This document shows positions 9,248-17,535 of a stretch of 64,000 nucleotides of DNA, piece after piece. Under the pieces are notes generated by a model that ran no database searches, was not told the origin of the DNA, and saw only the letters and a list, made by a program, of their open reading frames with translations. Origin of the DNA: Sphingomonas sp. HMP9 (lineage in GTDB: Bacteria > Pseudomonadota > Alphaproteobacteria > Sphingomonadales > Sphingomonadaceae). A program made the position numbers and the translations under genes. Each line of letters opens with the position of its first letter. Within the stretch, counting starts at the first letter, position 1. The stretch lies in NCBI RefSeq assembly GCF_013374115.1, contig NZ_AP022673.1, positions 3,428,501 through 3,492,500 of the forward strand. Reading direction: 5' to 3'.

Positions 9248-9475
9248 TTGGACCTGAGTTTTCCCCGTTTCGATCGCGACGCAGAGGTCACCCTGTTACC
9301 GGGTGACCTGGCCGTCCTGATCGTCGGTATCGCCGCCCGGCAGGCAGCGAGCCCGACAGCGGCGGTGCAGGCGGGATTTGCTCGCGCCACGATCGATCCG
9401 AAGCTGTTCGCGCCGCTCCACGGTGCGTTCAATGGGCCGATGGCCGCGGCGCTGACGCGTTGGAAGGAGGAATGA
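9248..9475 (+). CDS. hypothetical small protein
   Basis: A 75-residue frame with TTG as its likely start, hydrophobic in its middle (LLPGDLAVLIVGIAARQAAS) and ending WKEE. I recognise no family. Support for a real gene is its position: only 2 nt before an AGGAGG-led small ORF that is itself overlapped by sciP, making a compact three-ORF cluster. The start is uncertain. Confidence 0.5.
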   Translation: MDLSFPRFDRDAEVTLLPGDLAVLIVGIAARQAASPTAAVQAGFARATIDPKLFAPLHGAFNGPMAAALTRWKEE

Positions 9476-9477
9476 AG

Positions 9478-9582
9478 ATGCTGTTTACCGCGGCGTTTCA
9501 GTCGATCTTCAAGACCTGCGATTACTGGTCCAACACGCATATCGAGAGGGGGCCCCCCGCCCCGATCAGAGGTTTCAAATGA
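9478..9582 (+). CDS. candidate 34-residue small protein or leader coupled to sciP
   Basis: An ATG at 9478 follows a strong AGGAGG (9465-9470) by 7 nt and opens a 34-codon frame (starts MLFTAAFQSIFKTCDYW). Its TGA overlaps the sciP ATG as ATGA at 9579-9582, the layout of translational coupling. The peptide has a short amphipathic or hydrophobic N-terminus and a GPPAPIRG tail. It could be a small protein or a leader that sets sciP translation. There is no family match that I know. Confidence 0.45.
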   Translation: MLFTAAFQSIFKTCDYWSNTHIERGPPAPIRGFK

Positions 9583-9878
9583 TCGAGAACCAGAAAATTC
9601 GTCCCGGCAAGGTTATCGGGCCGTTGGGCGAGCAGCTGACGCTGGACAGCCTGCCACCGCCGAGCACCACGCGCTGGGTCGTGCGCCGCAAGGCCGAGGT
9701 GGTCGCTGCGGTGAATGGTGGGTTGCTGAGCGTCGACGACGTCTGTGCGCGCTACGGCCTGACGGTTGAGGAATTCGCCGGTTGGCAGCGGGCGATCGAT
9801 CGGTCGGGCATGCCGGGGCTGCGCGTGACGCGGATTCAGCATTATAAGTCATTGTACGAGCGCCAACAAAAGTATTGA
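9579..9878 (+). CDS. sciP: CtrA inhibitor SciP (DUF1153)
   Basis: A 99-residue homologue of the Caulobacter SciP protein, a helix-turn-helix factor that binds CtrA and blocks transcription of CtrA-activated cell-cycle genes. The diagnostic VIGPLGEQLTLDSLPPP opening, RWVVRRKAEVVAAVNGGLL, the YGLTVEEFAGWQ recognition region and the RVTRIQHYK tail are all present. It has no strong ribosome-binding site of its own immediately upstream, because the ATG overlaps the stop of the preceding small ORF. Its presence places the organism among CtrA-regulated alphaproteobacteria. Confidence 0.93.
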   Translation: MIENQKIRPGKVIGPLGEQLTLDSLPPPSTTRWVVRRKAEVVAAVNGGLLSVDDVCARYGLTVEEFAGWQRAIDRSGMPGLRVTRIQHYKSLYERQQKY

Positions 9879-9969
9879 GCGGCAAAACTCAAAACGCGAG
9901 CGGAACAAAAAACGCCGCTCGCACGTCTTTCCGCCATCGCCCGGATACGGGTTCAACGGAGGGAACGTT

Positions 9970-10230
9970 ATGATTAACCTGATCATTTGGCTGATTGTCG
10001 GTGGCGTGATTGGCTGGATTGCAAGCATGATCATGCGCACGGACGCGCAGCAGGGCATTTTCCTGAACATCATCGTCGGCATCGTCGGCGCGTTCATTGG
10101 CGGCCTGATCATCTCGGGCGGGTCGATCAACAATGCACCGCTCAACATCACGTCGTTCATCGTGTCGCTGCTGGGTGCGATCATCCTGCTCGCGATCGTG
10201 AACCTCGTGCGTCGCGGTAGCGTTCGCTAA
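9970..10230 (+). CDS. GlsB/YeaQ/YmgE family stress-response membrane protein
   Basis: An 86-residue protein with three hydrophobic segments (about 3-22, 31-48 and 59-80) and the glycine-rich GGVIGWIASMI and GAFIGGLIISGG patterns of the transglycosylase-associated (GlsB/YeaQ) family. Members are small inner-membrane proteins induced by general stress. A GGAGGG ribosome-binding site lies 7 nt before the ATG. A strong terminator follows at 10261, so it is probably a single-gene transcript. Confidence 0.9.
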   Translation: MINLIIWLIVGGVIGWIASMIMRTDAQQGIFLNIIVGIVGAFIGGLIISGGSINNAPLNITSFIVSLLGAIILLAIVNLVRRGSVR

Positions 10231-10260
10231 GAGTTCGCTTCTTCACGCGAAATCGAAGAA

Positions 10261-10293
10261 GGGCCGTCCGGGCGACCGGGCGGCCCTTTTTTT
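10261..10293 (+). terminator. rho-independent terminator after the GlsB-type gene
   Basis: GGGCCGTCCGGGCGA and CCGGGCGGCCC pair as a GC-rich hairpin directly followed by seven Ts, 31 nt after the stop codon. Confidence 0.85.
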
Positions 10294-10312
10294 GTTCGGG
10301 CATCTAGAAATC

Positions 10313-10470
10313 CTCCCCCGCAAGGGGGAGGTGTCGCTGTAGGTGACGGAGGGGGAGGACACGGAGCAGAGGTTGCCCTGTCCTCCCCCTCCGTCTGGCA
10401 AATGCCAGCCACCTCCCCCTAGCGGGGGAGGATCAAGTGCCAGACACCTCCCCTGACGGGGAGGGTCCAG
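10313..10470. repeat. intergenic mosaic repeat (CTCCCCCGCAAGGGGGAG family)
   Basis: Successive short palindromes (TCCCCCGCAAGGGGGA, CCTCCCCCTAGCGGGGGAGG, CCTCCCCTGACGGGGAGG) and a larger inverted pair (GACGGAGGGGGAGGACA against TGTCCTCCCCCTCCGTC) fill the gap between two convergent genes. The family differs from the CCCCGGC type elsewhere in the window. It may act as a bidirectional transcript end. Confidence 0.7.
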
Positions 10471-10476
10471 CGCGGG

Positions 10477-11214
10477 TCAGTTCAGCAGGAAGCGTACCGA
10501 CAGCGTGACCGTCACGTCCTTCTCGCCCGGTGCGATCTGCGTGCTGTCCTTGGCCAGCGAAGCGCGCGCCATGAACATCGGCTGTGGCGAACCGCCCGTA
10601 TCCTGGCCCGATTCGGCGATCGAGACGATTCGCGATACGCGCAGCCCCGCCGCCTTGGCGTAGAGATCCGCGCGACGCTTGGCCTGCGCGATCGCATCGG
10701 TCCGTGCCTCGTCGAGCGCCGCGTCGGGCTTGTCGATCGACAGGTTCGGTCCGTCGATCTGGTTCGCGCCTTCCGCCACCAGCGCATCCAGGATCGTCCC
10801 CGACTTCGCGACGTCGCGGAAGCGGATCGAGACGGTGTTGGTCGCCTGATAGCCGGTGATCACGGGCGGCTGGTTGTCGGCATAACGATATTGCGGTGCG
10901 AGCTGGACGTTCGAGGTGGCGACGTCGCGGGGGGCGACGCCGGCACGCTTCAGCGACGCCAGAACCTTCGCCATCCGCTGCGCATTGTCGGCGAGTGCGG
11001 CCGCGGCCGTCGGCGACTGCGATACGACACCGGCGCGAATCGTCGCGAGGTCGGGGACGCGCGTCGTGCGGCCCTCGGCGGTCACGTCCAGAACGGTCCC
11101 GGCAGCGGGCACCATCGGTTCGACGGTCGTCGGCGCGGCCTGCGCCGTGGCAGCGACGGCGGGCAGGCCGATCGCCACGGTGGCGAGGGCGCTCAGGAAC
11201 GATGCTGTCTTCAT
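10477..11214 (-). CDS. SIMPL domain (DUF541/YggE-like) periplasmic protein
   Basis: A 245-residue exported protein. Signal peptide: MKTASFLSALATVAIGLPAVAATAQA. The mature part follows the SIMPL/YggE pattern: VLDVTAEGRTTRVPDLATIRAGV at the N-terminus, DVATSNVQLAPQYRY in the middle and the helix DEARTDAIAQAKRRADLYAKAAGL. Members are periplasmic or outer-membrane-associated and linked to oxidative stress, with no defined reaction. I chose the ATG at 11214 because it is preceded by GGAGAG and begins the signal peptide; an upstream in-frame start at 11256 is less likely. Confidence 0.9.
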   Translation of the reverse strand: MKTASFLSALATVAIGLPAVAATAQAAPTTVEPMVPAAGTVLDVTAEGRTTRVPDLATIRAGVVSQSPTAAAALADNAQRMAKVLASLKRAGVAPRDVATSNVQLAPQYRYADNQPPVITGYQATNTVSIRFRDVAKSGTILDALVAEGANQIDGPNLSIDKPDAALDEARTDAIAQAKRRADLYAKAAGLRVSRIVSIAESGQDTGGSPQPMFMARASLAKDSTQIAPGEKDVTVTLSVRFLLN

Positions 11215-11421
11215 TGTTTCTCTCCGGTAGGTCACGGCCTGCCTGTCGTCCCACACAGTTCAACGCAAGCTGAACGGCATTGCGGATAGATCGGAATCGA
11301 AGCATGTCTGCGCTCCGCACGAGCCAAAGGGCTTGAGCGCGGTGACCTATTCAGATAATACAGCTTGCGAATGGCGAAGCGGGTCGAGACAAGACCGGTC
11401 GAAATTGGGATTGTGACGCGC

Positions 11422-12612
11422 ATGAACTACGAGACGAAAATGGCCGGTCACATTGGCGCGAGCGACAGCGAAGACCAGCTTGTGCTCCCCGATTACACCG
11501 CCCCGTCGCACCGCCGTCGCAACATCATCATCGCGGTCGTCGTGGTGCTGGCGATCATCGGTGCCGTCTTCGCGTTCAGGGGCGGCAAGAAGGACGTCGC
11601 CGCCGGTCCGGTGGTCGAGCAGGTGCCGACCGTTTCGGTCGTGGTGCCGGGGCGCCAGGTCGTCGATCGCACGATTTCCGCCACCGGCACGATCGCGGCG
11701 CGTCGCGAAATGCCGGTCGGCGTCGCTGGCGAGGGCGGGATGATCACGCGCGTCCTGGTCGAGCCGGGCCAGTGGGTCGCGGCGGGTCAGGTGCTGGCGA
11801 CGGTCGATCGCTCGGTCCAGACCGAGACCGCCGCGTCGCTTGCCGCTTCGGTCAGCGTCGCTCGGTCCGACGAGACGATCGCGCAGGCCGAACTCGATCG
11901 CGCCAAGCAGCTCGTCGATCGCGGCTTCATCTCGAAGGCCGATCTGCAGCGCAAGGCCGCGACGCGCGACGCCGCCGCCGCGCGCGTGAAGGTGGCGCAG
12001 GCGACGCTCGGCGAGGCGCGCGCGCGCAACGGTCGGCTCGATATCCGGGCGCCTGCCGCCGGGCTCGTGCTGACGCGCGGCGTCGAATCGGGTCAGGTCG
12101 TGGGGGCGGGCACCGGCGTGCTGTTCCGCATGGCGGCGGACGGCCAGATGGAAATGCGCGCGCAGTTGAGCGAAGCGGATCTCGCCGGGCTCCATGCCGG
12201 CGCGCGTGCGACGGTCGTTCCGGTCGGCACGACTCACGGCTTTCCGGGCCAGGTGTGGCAGGTGTCGCCCGTGATCGACCCGCAGAGCCGGCAGGGCATT
12301 GCGCGGATCGCGGTCAAGTACGACCCCGCGCTGCGGCCGGGCGGGTTTGCCGCGGCGACGATCGTCGGTGGCGCGACTCAGGCGCCGTTGCTCCCGGACT
12401 CCGCGCTGCAGAGCGATGAGAAGGGCAGCTTCGTCTATGTCATCGGCGCGGACGACAAGGCCGTGCGCCGTGATATCAAGATCGGCCAGGTGTCCGATGC
12501 GGGCGTGACGATTCTCAGCGGACTCGACGGAACCGAACGGGTAGTGTTGTCTGCGGGTGGGTTCCTGGCGCCCGGGCAGAAGGTGAAGCCGGTCACGAAG
12601 AAAGCGAGCTGA
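11422..12612 (+). CDS. RND efflux periplasmic adaptor subunit
   Basis: A 396-residue membrane-fusion protein linking an RND pump to an outer-membrane channel. It has a short cytoplasmic N-terminus, one membrane anchor (about 34-52), the biotinyl-lipoyl-like strands (MITRVLVEPGQWVAAGQVLATVD), a short alpha-hairpin (about 130-185) and a beta-barrel domain. There is no lipobox, so it is anchored by the helix. The start at 11422 (MNYETK) is preferred over an upstream in-frame ATG at 11365. The pump gene begins 4 nt after its stop. No outer-membrane factor gene is adjacent, so a shared TolC-like channel is expected. Confidence 0.9.
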   Translation: MNYETKMAGHIGASDSEDQLVLPDYTAPSHRRRNIIIAVVVVLAIIGAVFAFRGGKKDVAAGPVVEQVPTVSVVVPGRQVVDRTISATGTIAARREMPVGVAGEGGMITRVLVEPGQWVAAGQVLATVDRSVQTETAASLAASVSVARSDETIAQAELDRAKQLVDRGFISKADLQRKAATRDAAAARVKVAQATLGEARARNGRLDIRAPAAGLVLTRGVESGQVVGAGTGVLFRMAADGQMEMRAQLSEADLAGLHAGARATVVPVGTTHGFPGQVWQVSPVIDPQSRQGIARIAVKYDPALRPGGFAAATIVGGATQAPLLPDSALQSDEKGSFVYVIGADDKAVRRDIKIGQVSDAGVTILSGLDGTERVVLSAGGFLAPGQKVKPVTKKAS

Positions 12613-12616
12613 GCTC

Positions 12617-15600
12617 ATGAACTTCCGCAACATCTCGGCCTGGGCGATCCGCAATCCGGTGCCGCCGATCGTGCTGTTCATCGCGTTGACGCTGGCGGGC
12701 ATCGTCAGCTTCATGCGGATGGACGTGAACAACGATCCGGACATCGATTTCCCGATCGCGATCGTCGTCATCAACCAGCCGGGTGCTGCGCCGACCGAAC
12801 TCGAGACGCAGGTCACGCAGCGCGTCGAGGCTGCGGTGCGTTCGCTCCAGGGCATCGACGAGATCACCTCGACCGTCACCGAGGGGACGTCGCAGACCGT
12901 CGTCCAGCTCAGCATCGGGACGCCGATCGACCGCGCCGTCACCGACGTCCGCGACGCGATCGCGCAGATCCGCAGCGACCTGCCCGAGGGTATCCTCGAG
13001 CCGCAGGTGTTCCGCGCGAACACCACCGACAACGATCTCGCCAGCTATTCCGTGATCGCCAAGGACATGACGGTCGAACAGCTCAGCTGGTACATCGACA
13101 ACAACGTCGCCAAGGAATTGCTGTCGGTCCCCGGCATGGCCGCGGTCAACCGCAACGGCGGCGTCAGTCGCGAAATCCGCATCATCCTCGATCCGCTCAA
13201 GCTGCAGAGCCAGGGGCTCACCGCAAGCCAGGTCAACGCTCAGTTGCGGCAGGTCAACCTGAACGCGGCGGGTGGTCGTGCCGAGATCGCCGGATCCGAA
13301 CAGTCGGTCCGCGTGCTCGGCAATGCGAAGGATGCGGTGGCGCTCGCGCAGACGCAGATCAGCGTCGGCAACGGCCGTACGGTACGATTGGCCGACATCG
13401 CGCAGGTCCGCGATCTCTACGCCGAACAGCGCAGCCGCGCCGCGATCGACGGTCGCCAGACGATCAGCTTCGATTTCCAGCGTTCCAAGGGGTCGTCCGA
13501 CGTCACCGTCTTCAACGAGGCGGTGAAGAAGCTCGCGGCGATGGAAAAGCGCAATCCGAACGTGCATTTCGTGCTGCGTTCGAACAGCGTCAAATACACC
13601 GAGATGCAGTATGAGAGCGCGATCCACGCGATGATCGAGGGCGCGGTGCTCGCGGTGATCGTGGTGTTCCTGTTCCTGCGCGACTGGCGTGCGACGGTGA
13701 TCTCGTCGCTGGCGATCCCGCTGTCGGCGATCCCCGCCTTCTGGTTCATGGACCTGCTCGGCTTCAACCTGAACCAGATGACGCTGCTCGCGCTCAGCCT
13801 GGTCGCGGGCGTGCTCGTCGACGACGCGATCGTCGAGATCGAGAACATCGTCCGCCACATGCGGATGGGCAAGTCCGCCTATCAAGCCTCGATCGACGCC
13901 GCCGACGAGATCGGTCTCGCCGTGCTGGCGACGACGATGGCGATCGTCGCGGTGTTCCTGCCGGTCGGCCTGATGCCGGGCATCTCGGGGCAGTTCTTCA
14001 AGAATTTCGGCCTGACGGTGGTCGCCTCGGTGCTGATGAGCCTCGCGGTCGCGCGCCTCGTCACGCCGATGCTCGCCGCGTATTTCCTCAAGTCCGCCGG
14101 CCCCGCCGTGCACGGCGAGGGCGTCCTGATGGACGGCTATATGGCGACGCTGAAATGGACGCTGGAAACCGGCAAGGCCAAGGCCTCGGCGGCACGCGGC
14201 GGCTTCCGCCGCGTTACCAGCCGGTTCCGCGATCACCGGTTCTGGGTGCTCGGGCTCGGCGTATTCGCGTTCCTGATGACGATCGTGATGTTCGCGGTCC
14301 TGCCGATGACCTTCCAGCCGGCGCAGGACAACGACACGTCGATGGCAGTGATCGACATGGTGCCGGGCACGACGCTGGCGCAGACCGAGGCGGTGGTGAC
14401 CAAGGTCGCGGCGCTGATCGGATCGCAGCCCGACGTGCAGTCCGTCTACGCGCGCAGCGGCGCCAACGGCTCGGTCAACGCCGGCCGCGTCACCGCGACG
14501 CTCAAGGACGATCGCAAGATGAAGAGCACGGAGTTCGAGCGCAGCCTCGCACCCCAGCTCGCGGCGATCCCCGATGCGCGCGTTTCGTTCCGCTCGCAGA
14601 ATGGCTGGGGCGGCAGCACGCGCGACATGAGCGTGACATTGGGCGGCGACGATCCCAAGCTGCTCGATGCGACCGCGCAGAAGATCGTGACCGAGATGTC
14701 GCGCCTGCCGACGCTGGTCGCGCCGCGCGTCGCCGGCAACATGCAGCGCCCGGAAATCGTCATCAAGCCGCGCTTCGATCTGGCCGCCAATCTCGGCGTG
14801 ACGACGCAGGCGCTGTCGTCCGCGATCCGGATCGCGACGCTGGGCGATATCGATCAGAATTCGGCACGCTTCTCGCTGTCCGATCGCCAGATTCCGATCC
14901 GCGTCGCGCTCGATCAGGGCGCGCGCAGCGAGCTGTCGACGATCCAGAACCTGCCGGTGTCGACCGCATCGGGCGGCTCGGTGCCGCTCAATCTGGTGGC
15001 GGAGATCACGCTGGGTTCGGGGCCGACCAAGATCGACCGCGTCAACCAGCAGCGTCAGCTGACGATCGGCGCCGATCTCGCGCCCGGTATCGTCTCGGGC
15101 GTCGCGCAGAAGCAGATCGATGCGCTCCCGACGATGGCGAACCTGCCGACCGGTGTGAACAAGCTCGTGCTCGGCCAGTCGAAGTTCCAGGCGGAGATGA
15201 TCAACAACTTCATCCTCGCGGTGATCGCGGGGACGTTCCTGGTCTTCGCGGTGCTGGTGCTGCTGTACCGCCGCGCGCTGCCGCCGTTCGTCAACATGGG
15301 CTCGCTGCTGCTGGCGCCGCTGGGAGGATTGCTGGCGCTGTGGGCGACGGGTAATCCAGTGTCGATGCCGGTGTTCATCGGCATTCTCATGCTGCTCGGC
15401 ATCGTCGCCAAGAACTCGATCCTGCTGATCGACTTCGCGCTGGAGGAGATGGGCAAGGGCGTCGACGTGTGGACCGCGGTGGTCGATGCGGGACACAAGC
15501 GCGCGCAGCCGATCGTCATGACCACGGTTGCGATGGTCGCGGGCATGATCCCGACCGCGCTGTCGCTCGGCGGCGACGGATCATGGCGCGCGCCGATGGG

Positions 15601-15838
15601 TATCGTCGTGATCGGCGGGCTGGTCCTGTCGACCATCCTGACGCTACTGATCGTCCCCGCGGCGTTCAGCCTCGCGGTCGGGATCGAGCGGTATATCGGA
15701 CCACGCCTCGGCCGCAGCCTGCTGACGTATCGCCCTGGCGACGACGGCAGCGAGGTGATCGGGATCGCCGGACCGTCCGGGCCGCGGCTCGGGCCGGTGA
15801 CTCCCAAGCTGGGCGATGGCACGCAGCCAGCCGAGTGA
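12617..15838 (+). CDS. efflux RND transporter permease subunit
   Basis: A 1,073-residue inner-membrane proton-driven RND pump, of the length and domain order usual for the AcrB/HAE1-like family: TM1 (about 13-32), a periplasmic pore domain, TM2-6, a second periplasmic loop and TM7-12. The proton-relay aspartates are seen in TM4 (GVLVDDAIVEIENI, about 397-410), and the duplicated TM10-11 region has GIVAKNSILLIDFALE. It exports drugs, solvents or lipophilic toxins; the substrate cannot be read from sequence. It forms a two-gene operon with the adaptor. Confidence 0.93.
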   Translation: MNFRNISAWAIRNPVPPIVLFIALTLAGIVSFMRMDVNNDPDIDFPIAIVVINQPGAAPTELETQVTQRVEAAVRSLQGIDEITSTVTEGTSQTVVQLSIGTPIDRAVTDVRDAIAQIRSDLPEGILEPQVFRANTTDNDLASYSVIAKDMTVEQLSWYIDNNVAKELLSVPGMAAVNRNGGVSREIRIILDPLKLQSQGLTASQVNAQLRQVNLNAAGGRAEIAGSEQSVRVLGNAKDAVALAQTQISVGNGRTVRLADIAQVRDLYAEQRSRAAIDGRQTISFDFQRSKGSSDVTVFNEAVKKLAAMEKRNPNVHFVLRSNSVKYTEMQYESAIHAMIEGAVLAVIVVFLFLRDWRATVISSLAIPLSAIPAFWFMDLLGFNLNQMTLLALSLVAGVLVDDAIVEIENIVRHMRMGKSAYQASIDAADEIGLAVLATTMAIVAVFLPVGLMPGISGQFFKNFGLTVVASVLMSLAVARLVTPMLAAYFLKSAGPAVHGEGVLMDGYMATLKWTLETGKAKASAARGGFRRVTSRFRDHRFWVLGLGVFAFLMTIVMFAVLPMTFQPAQDNDTSMAVIDMVPGTTLAQTEAVVTKVAALIGSQPDVQSVYARSGANGSVNAGRVTATLKDDRKMKSTEFERSLAPQLAAIPDARVSFRSQNGWGGSTRDMSVTLGGDDPKLLDATAQKIVTEMSRLPTLVAPRVAGNMQRPEIVIKPRFDLAANLGVTTQALSSAIRIATLGDIDQNSARFSLSDRQIPIRVALDQGARSELSTIQNLPVSTASGGSVPLNLVAEITLGSGPTKIDRVNQQRQLTIGADLAPGIVSGVAQKQIDALPTMANLPTGVNKLVLGQSKFQAEMINNFILAVIAGTFLVFAVLVLLYRRALPPFVNMGSLLLAPLGGLLALWATGNPVSMPVFIGILMLLGIVAKNSILLIDFALEEMGKGVDVWTAVVDAGHKRAQPIVMTTVAMVAGMIPTALSLGGDGSWRAPMGIVVIGGLVLSTILTLLIVPAAFSLAVGIERYIGPRLGRSLLTYRPGDDGSEVIGIAGPSGPRLGPVTPKLGDGTQPAE

Positions 15839-16000
15839 CGCCACCGCGCCCTTCGTGTTGAGCGACGTCGGATTTCCGCGCGACGGCGGAGCCCCTGGGC
15901 AGCGCGCACCGCGAAGGGGTTGCGCGCGAGGATCGTGGTCGAAAGCCGGATCCTCGTCAGGCCGCTTGAACTATCCCCGCGCTGGGGGATTGTTTCGGGC

Positions 16001-17269
16001 ATGACAGTTTCCACCCGCACGCGCCCGGCGAGCGAAGCAACGCCGCCCGCCCTCGTCCGCATGCGGATCGTCGCGACCGGGCTGCTCGTGTTCATGGCCG
16101 CGACGTTCTTCGTCAGCCGCGCGCTCGTCCCCGTCCACCCCGCCTTCGCGTTCGTCCGCGCCTTTGCCGAAGCGGCGATGGTCGGTGGCCTCGCGGACTG
16201 GTTCGCGGTGACCGCGCTGTTCCGCCATCCGCTCGGGCTGCCGATCCCGCACACCGCCATCGTCCCGCGCAACAAGGATCGTATCGGCGACACGCTCGCG
16301 CAGTTCCTTCGCGCGAATTTCCTGATCCCCGTGGTGATCGCCAGGCGGACCCGCCGGCTCGACGTGGCGGGCGCGATCGCCCGATGGCTCACCGATCCGC
16401 CGGAGGGGGCAGGGGGGCGCTTTCGCCAGGGGGCGTCGAAGCTGGTCGCGCAGGTTCTCGAGGGGCTCGATCCCGCGCGGCTCGGCGGGATGGTCAAGGC
16501 CGGGATCGGCGCCCGCCTGCGCGCCACGGAGGTTTCGCCCATCCTCGGCCAGCTGCTCAAGGCTGCGATCGCCGAGCGCCGCCATGCACCGTTGCTCGAA
16601 AGTGCGATCCGCTGGGCGGCGAAGACGCTCGCGGCGAACGATCACCTCGTCCGCGCGATGGTCCACGACAAGGCAGGTTCGATCCTGCGCTGGACCGGGC
16701 TCGACACCACCGTCGCGGACAAGCTCATCAGCGGCTTCGACCGCCTGCTCGCGGAGATGGCAGAAGATCCGGAGCATCCGTTGCGCGTGAAGGCGGAGGA
16801 GGGGCTCGATCGGCTCGCCTGGGATCTGCAATATGACCGCCGCATGCGCGAGCGCGTCGAGACGATGAAGAACGAACTGCTCGACAACCCTGCGATGCAG
16901 CGCTGGCTCGACGGCTTGTGGGAACAGGCGCGGGGCGCGCTGCTGGCGATCGCGCGCGATCCCGAGCGCGCGATGGCGGGCAAGCTCGGCGACATCCTGC
17001 GCCAGTTCGGCGAGACGTTGCAGCACGATCCGCGCATGTCGCGGACGATCAACCGGTTCGTGCGGCGTGCAGCGGTCGGCGCTGCGGAGGATTACGGCGA
17101 CGGAATCGTCAAGCTGGTCTCGGAAACGGTCCGCAGCTGGGACGCCGACACGATCACCCGCCGTCTGGAAAACGCCGTCGGCCGCGACCTGCAATATATC
17201 CGCGTGAACGGCACGATCGTCGGCGGTCTGGTCGGACTGGTGATCCACAGCGTGGATGTACTGGTGTGA
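16001..17269 (+). CDS. DUF445 family membrane protein
   Basis: A 422-residue protein with an N-terminal hydrophobic segment (about 22-45), the family-diagnostic AFAEAAMVGGLADWFAVTALFRHPLGLPIPHTAIVP block, a long helical middle region and a C-terminal hydrophobic hairpin (RVNGTIVGGLVGLVIHSVDVLV). The family is widespread and of unknown function. I chose the ATG at 16001; earlier in-frame codons would extend into what looks like repeat-derived sequence between it and the pump gene. Confidence 0.88.
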   Translation: MTVSTRTRPASEATPPALVRMRIVATGLLVFMAATFFVSRALVPVHPAFAFVRAFAEAAMVGGLADWFAVTALFRHPLGLPIPHTAIVPRNKDRIGDTLAQFLRANFLIPVVIARRTRRLDVAGAIARWLTDPPEGAGGRFRQGASKLVAQVLEGLDPARLGGMVKAGIGARLRATEVSPILGQLLKAAIAERRHAPLLESAIRWAAKTLAANDHLVRAMVHDKAGSILRWTGLDTTVADKLISGFDRLLAEMAEDPEHPLRVKAEEGLDRLAWDLQYDRRMRERVETMKNELLDNPAMQRWLDGLWEQARGALLAIARDPERAMAGKLGDILRQFGETLQHDPRMSRTINRFVRRAAVGAAEDYGDGIVKLVSETVRSWDADTITRRLENAVGRDLQYIRVNGTIVGGLVGLVIHSVDVLV

Positions 17270-17535
17270 ACGCCTAAAACGCTCGGGTACTGATACATAC
17301 CTTTGCCGAGTGTTTTCACGACGTTAGGCGGGCGCAACGCATCGATGATGGCGCAGGCCCTGTACCTGAACGACAACAGTCGACCGGTCCCCCTTGCACG
17401 CCAATGCAAACCCTTCAGCCACGCAAGTTCGCAGGACGTCTTTGCGAGAAAAAACCGCTAAACTGCCGGTCCGTTGGAAGGCCCATCGGCAGTGCACGTA
17501 GCGAGCGGTGGCTTGCCACCGCTCGCCACTTAGCT

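Noticed and set aside
12593..15496. 967-codon minus-strand open frame opposite the RND pump
   Set aside because: His/Arg/Asp-rich, without domains, and fully antisense to a well-conserved transporter gene.
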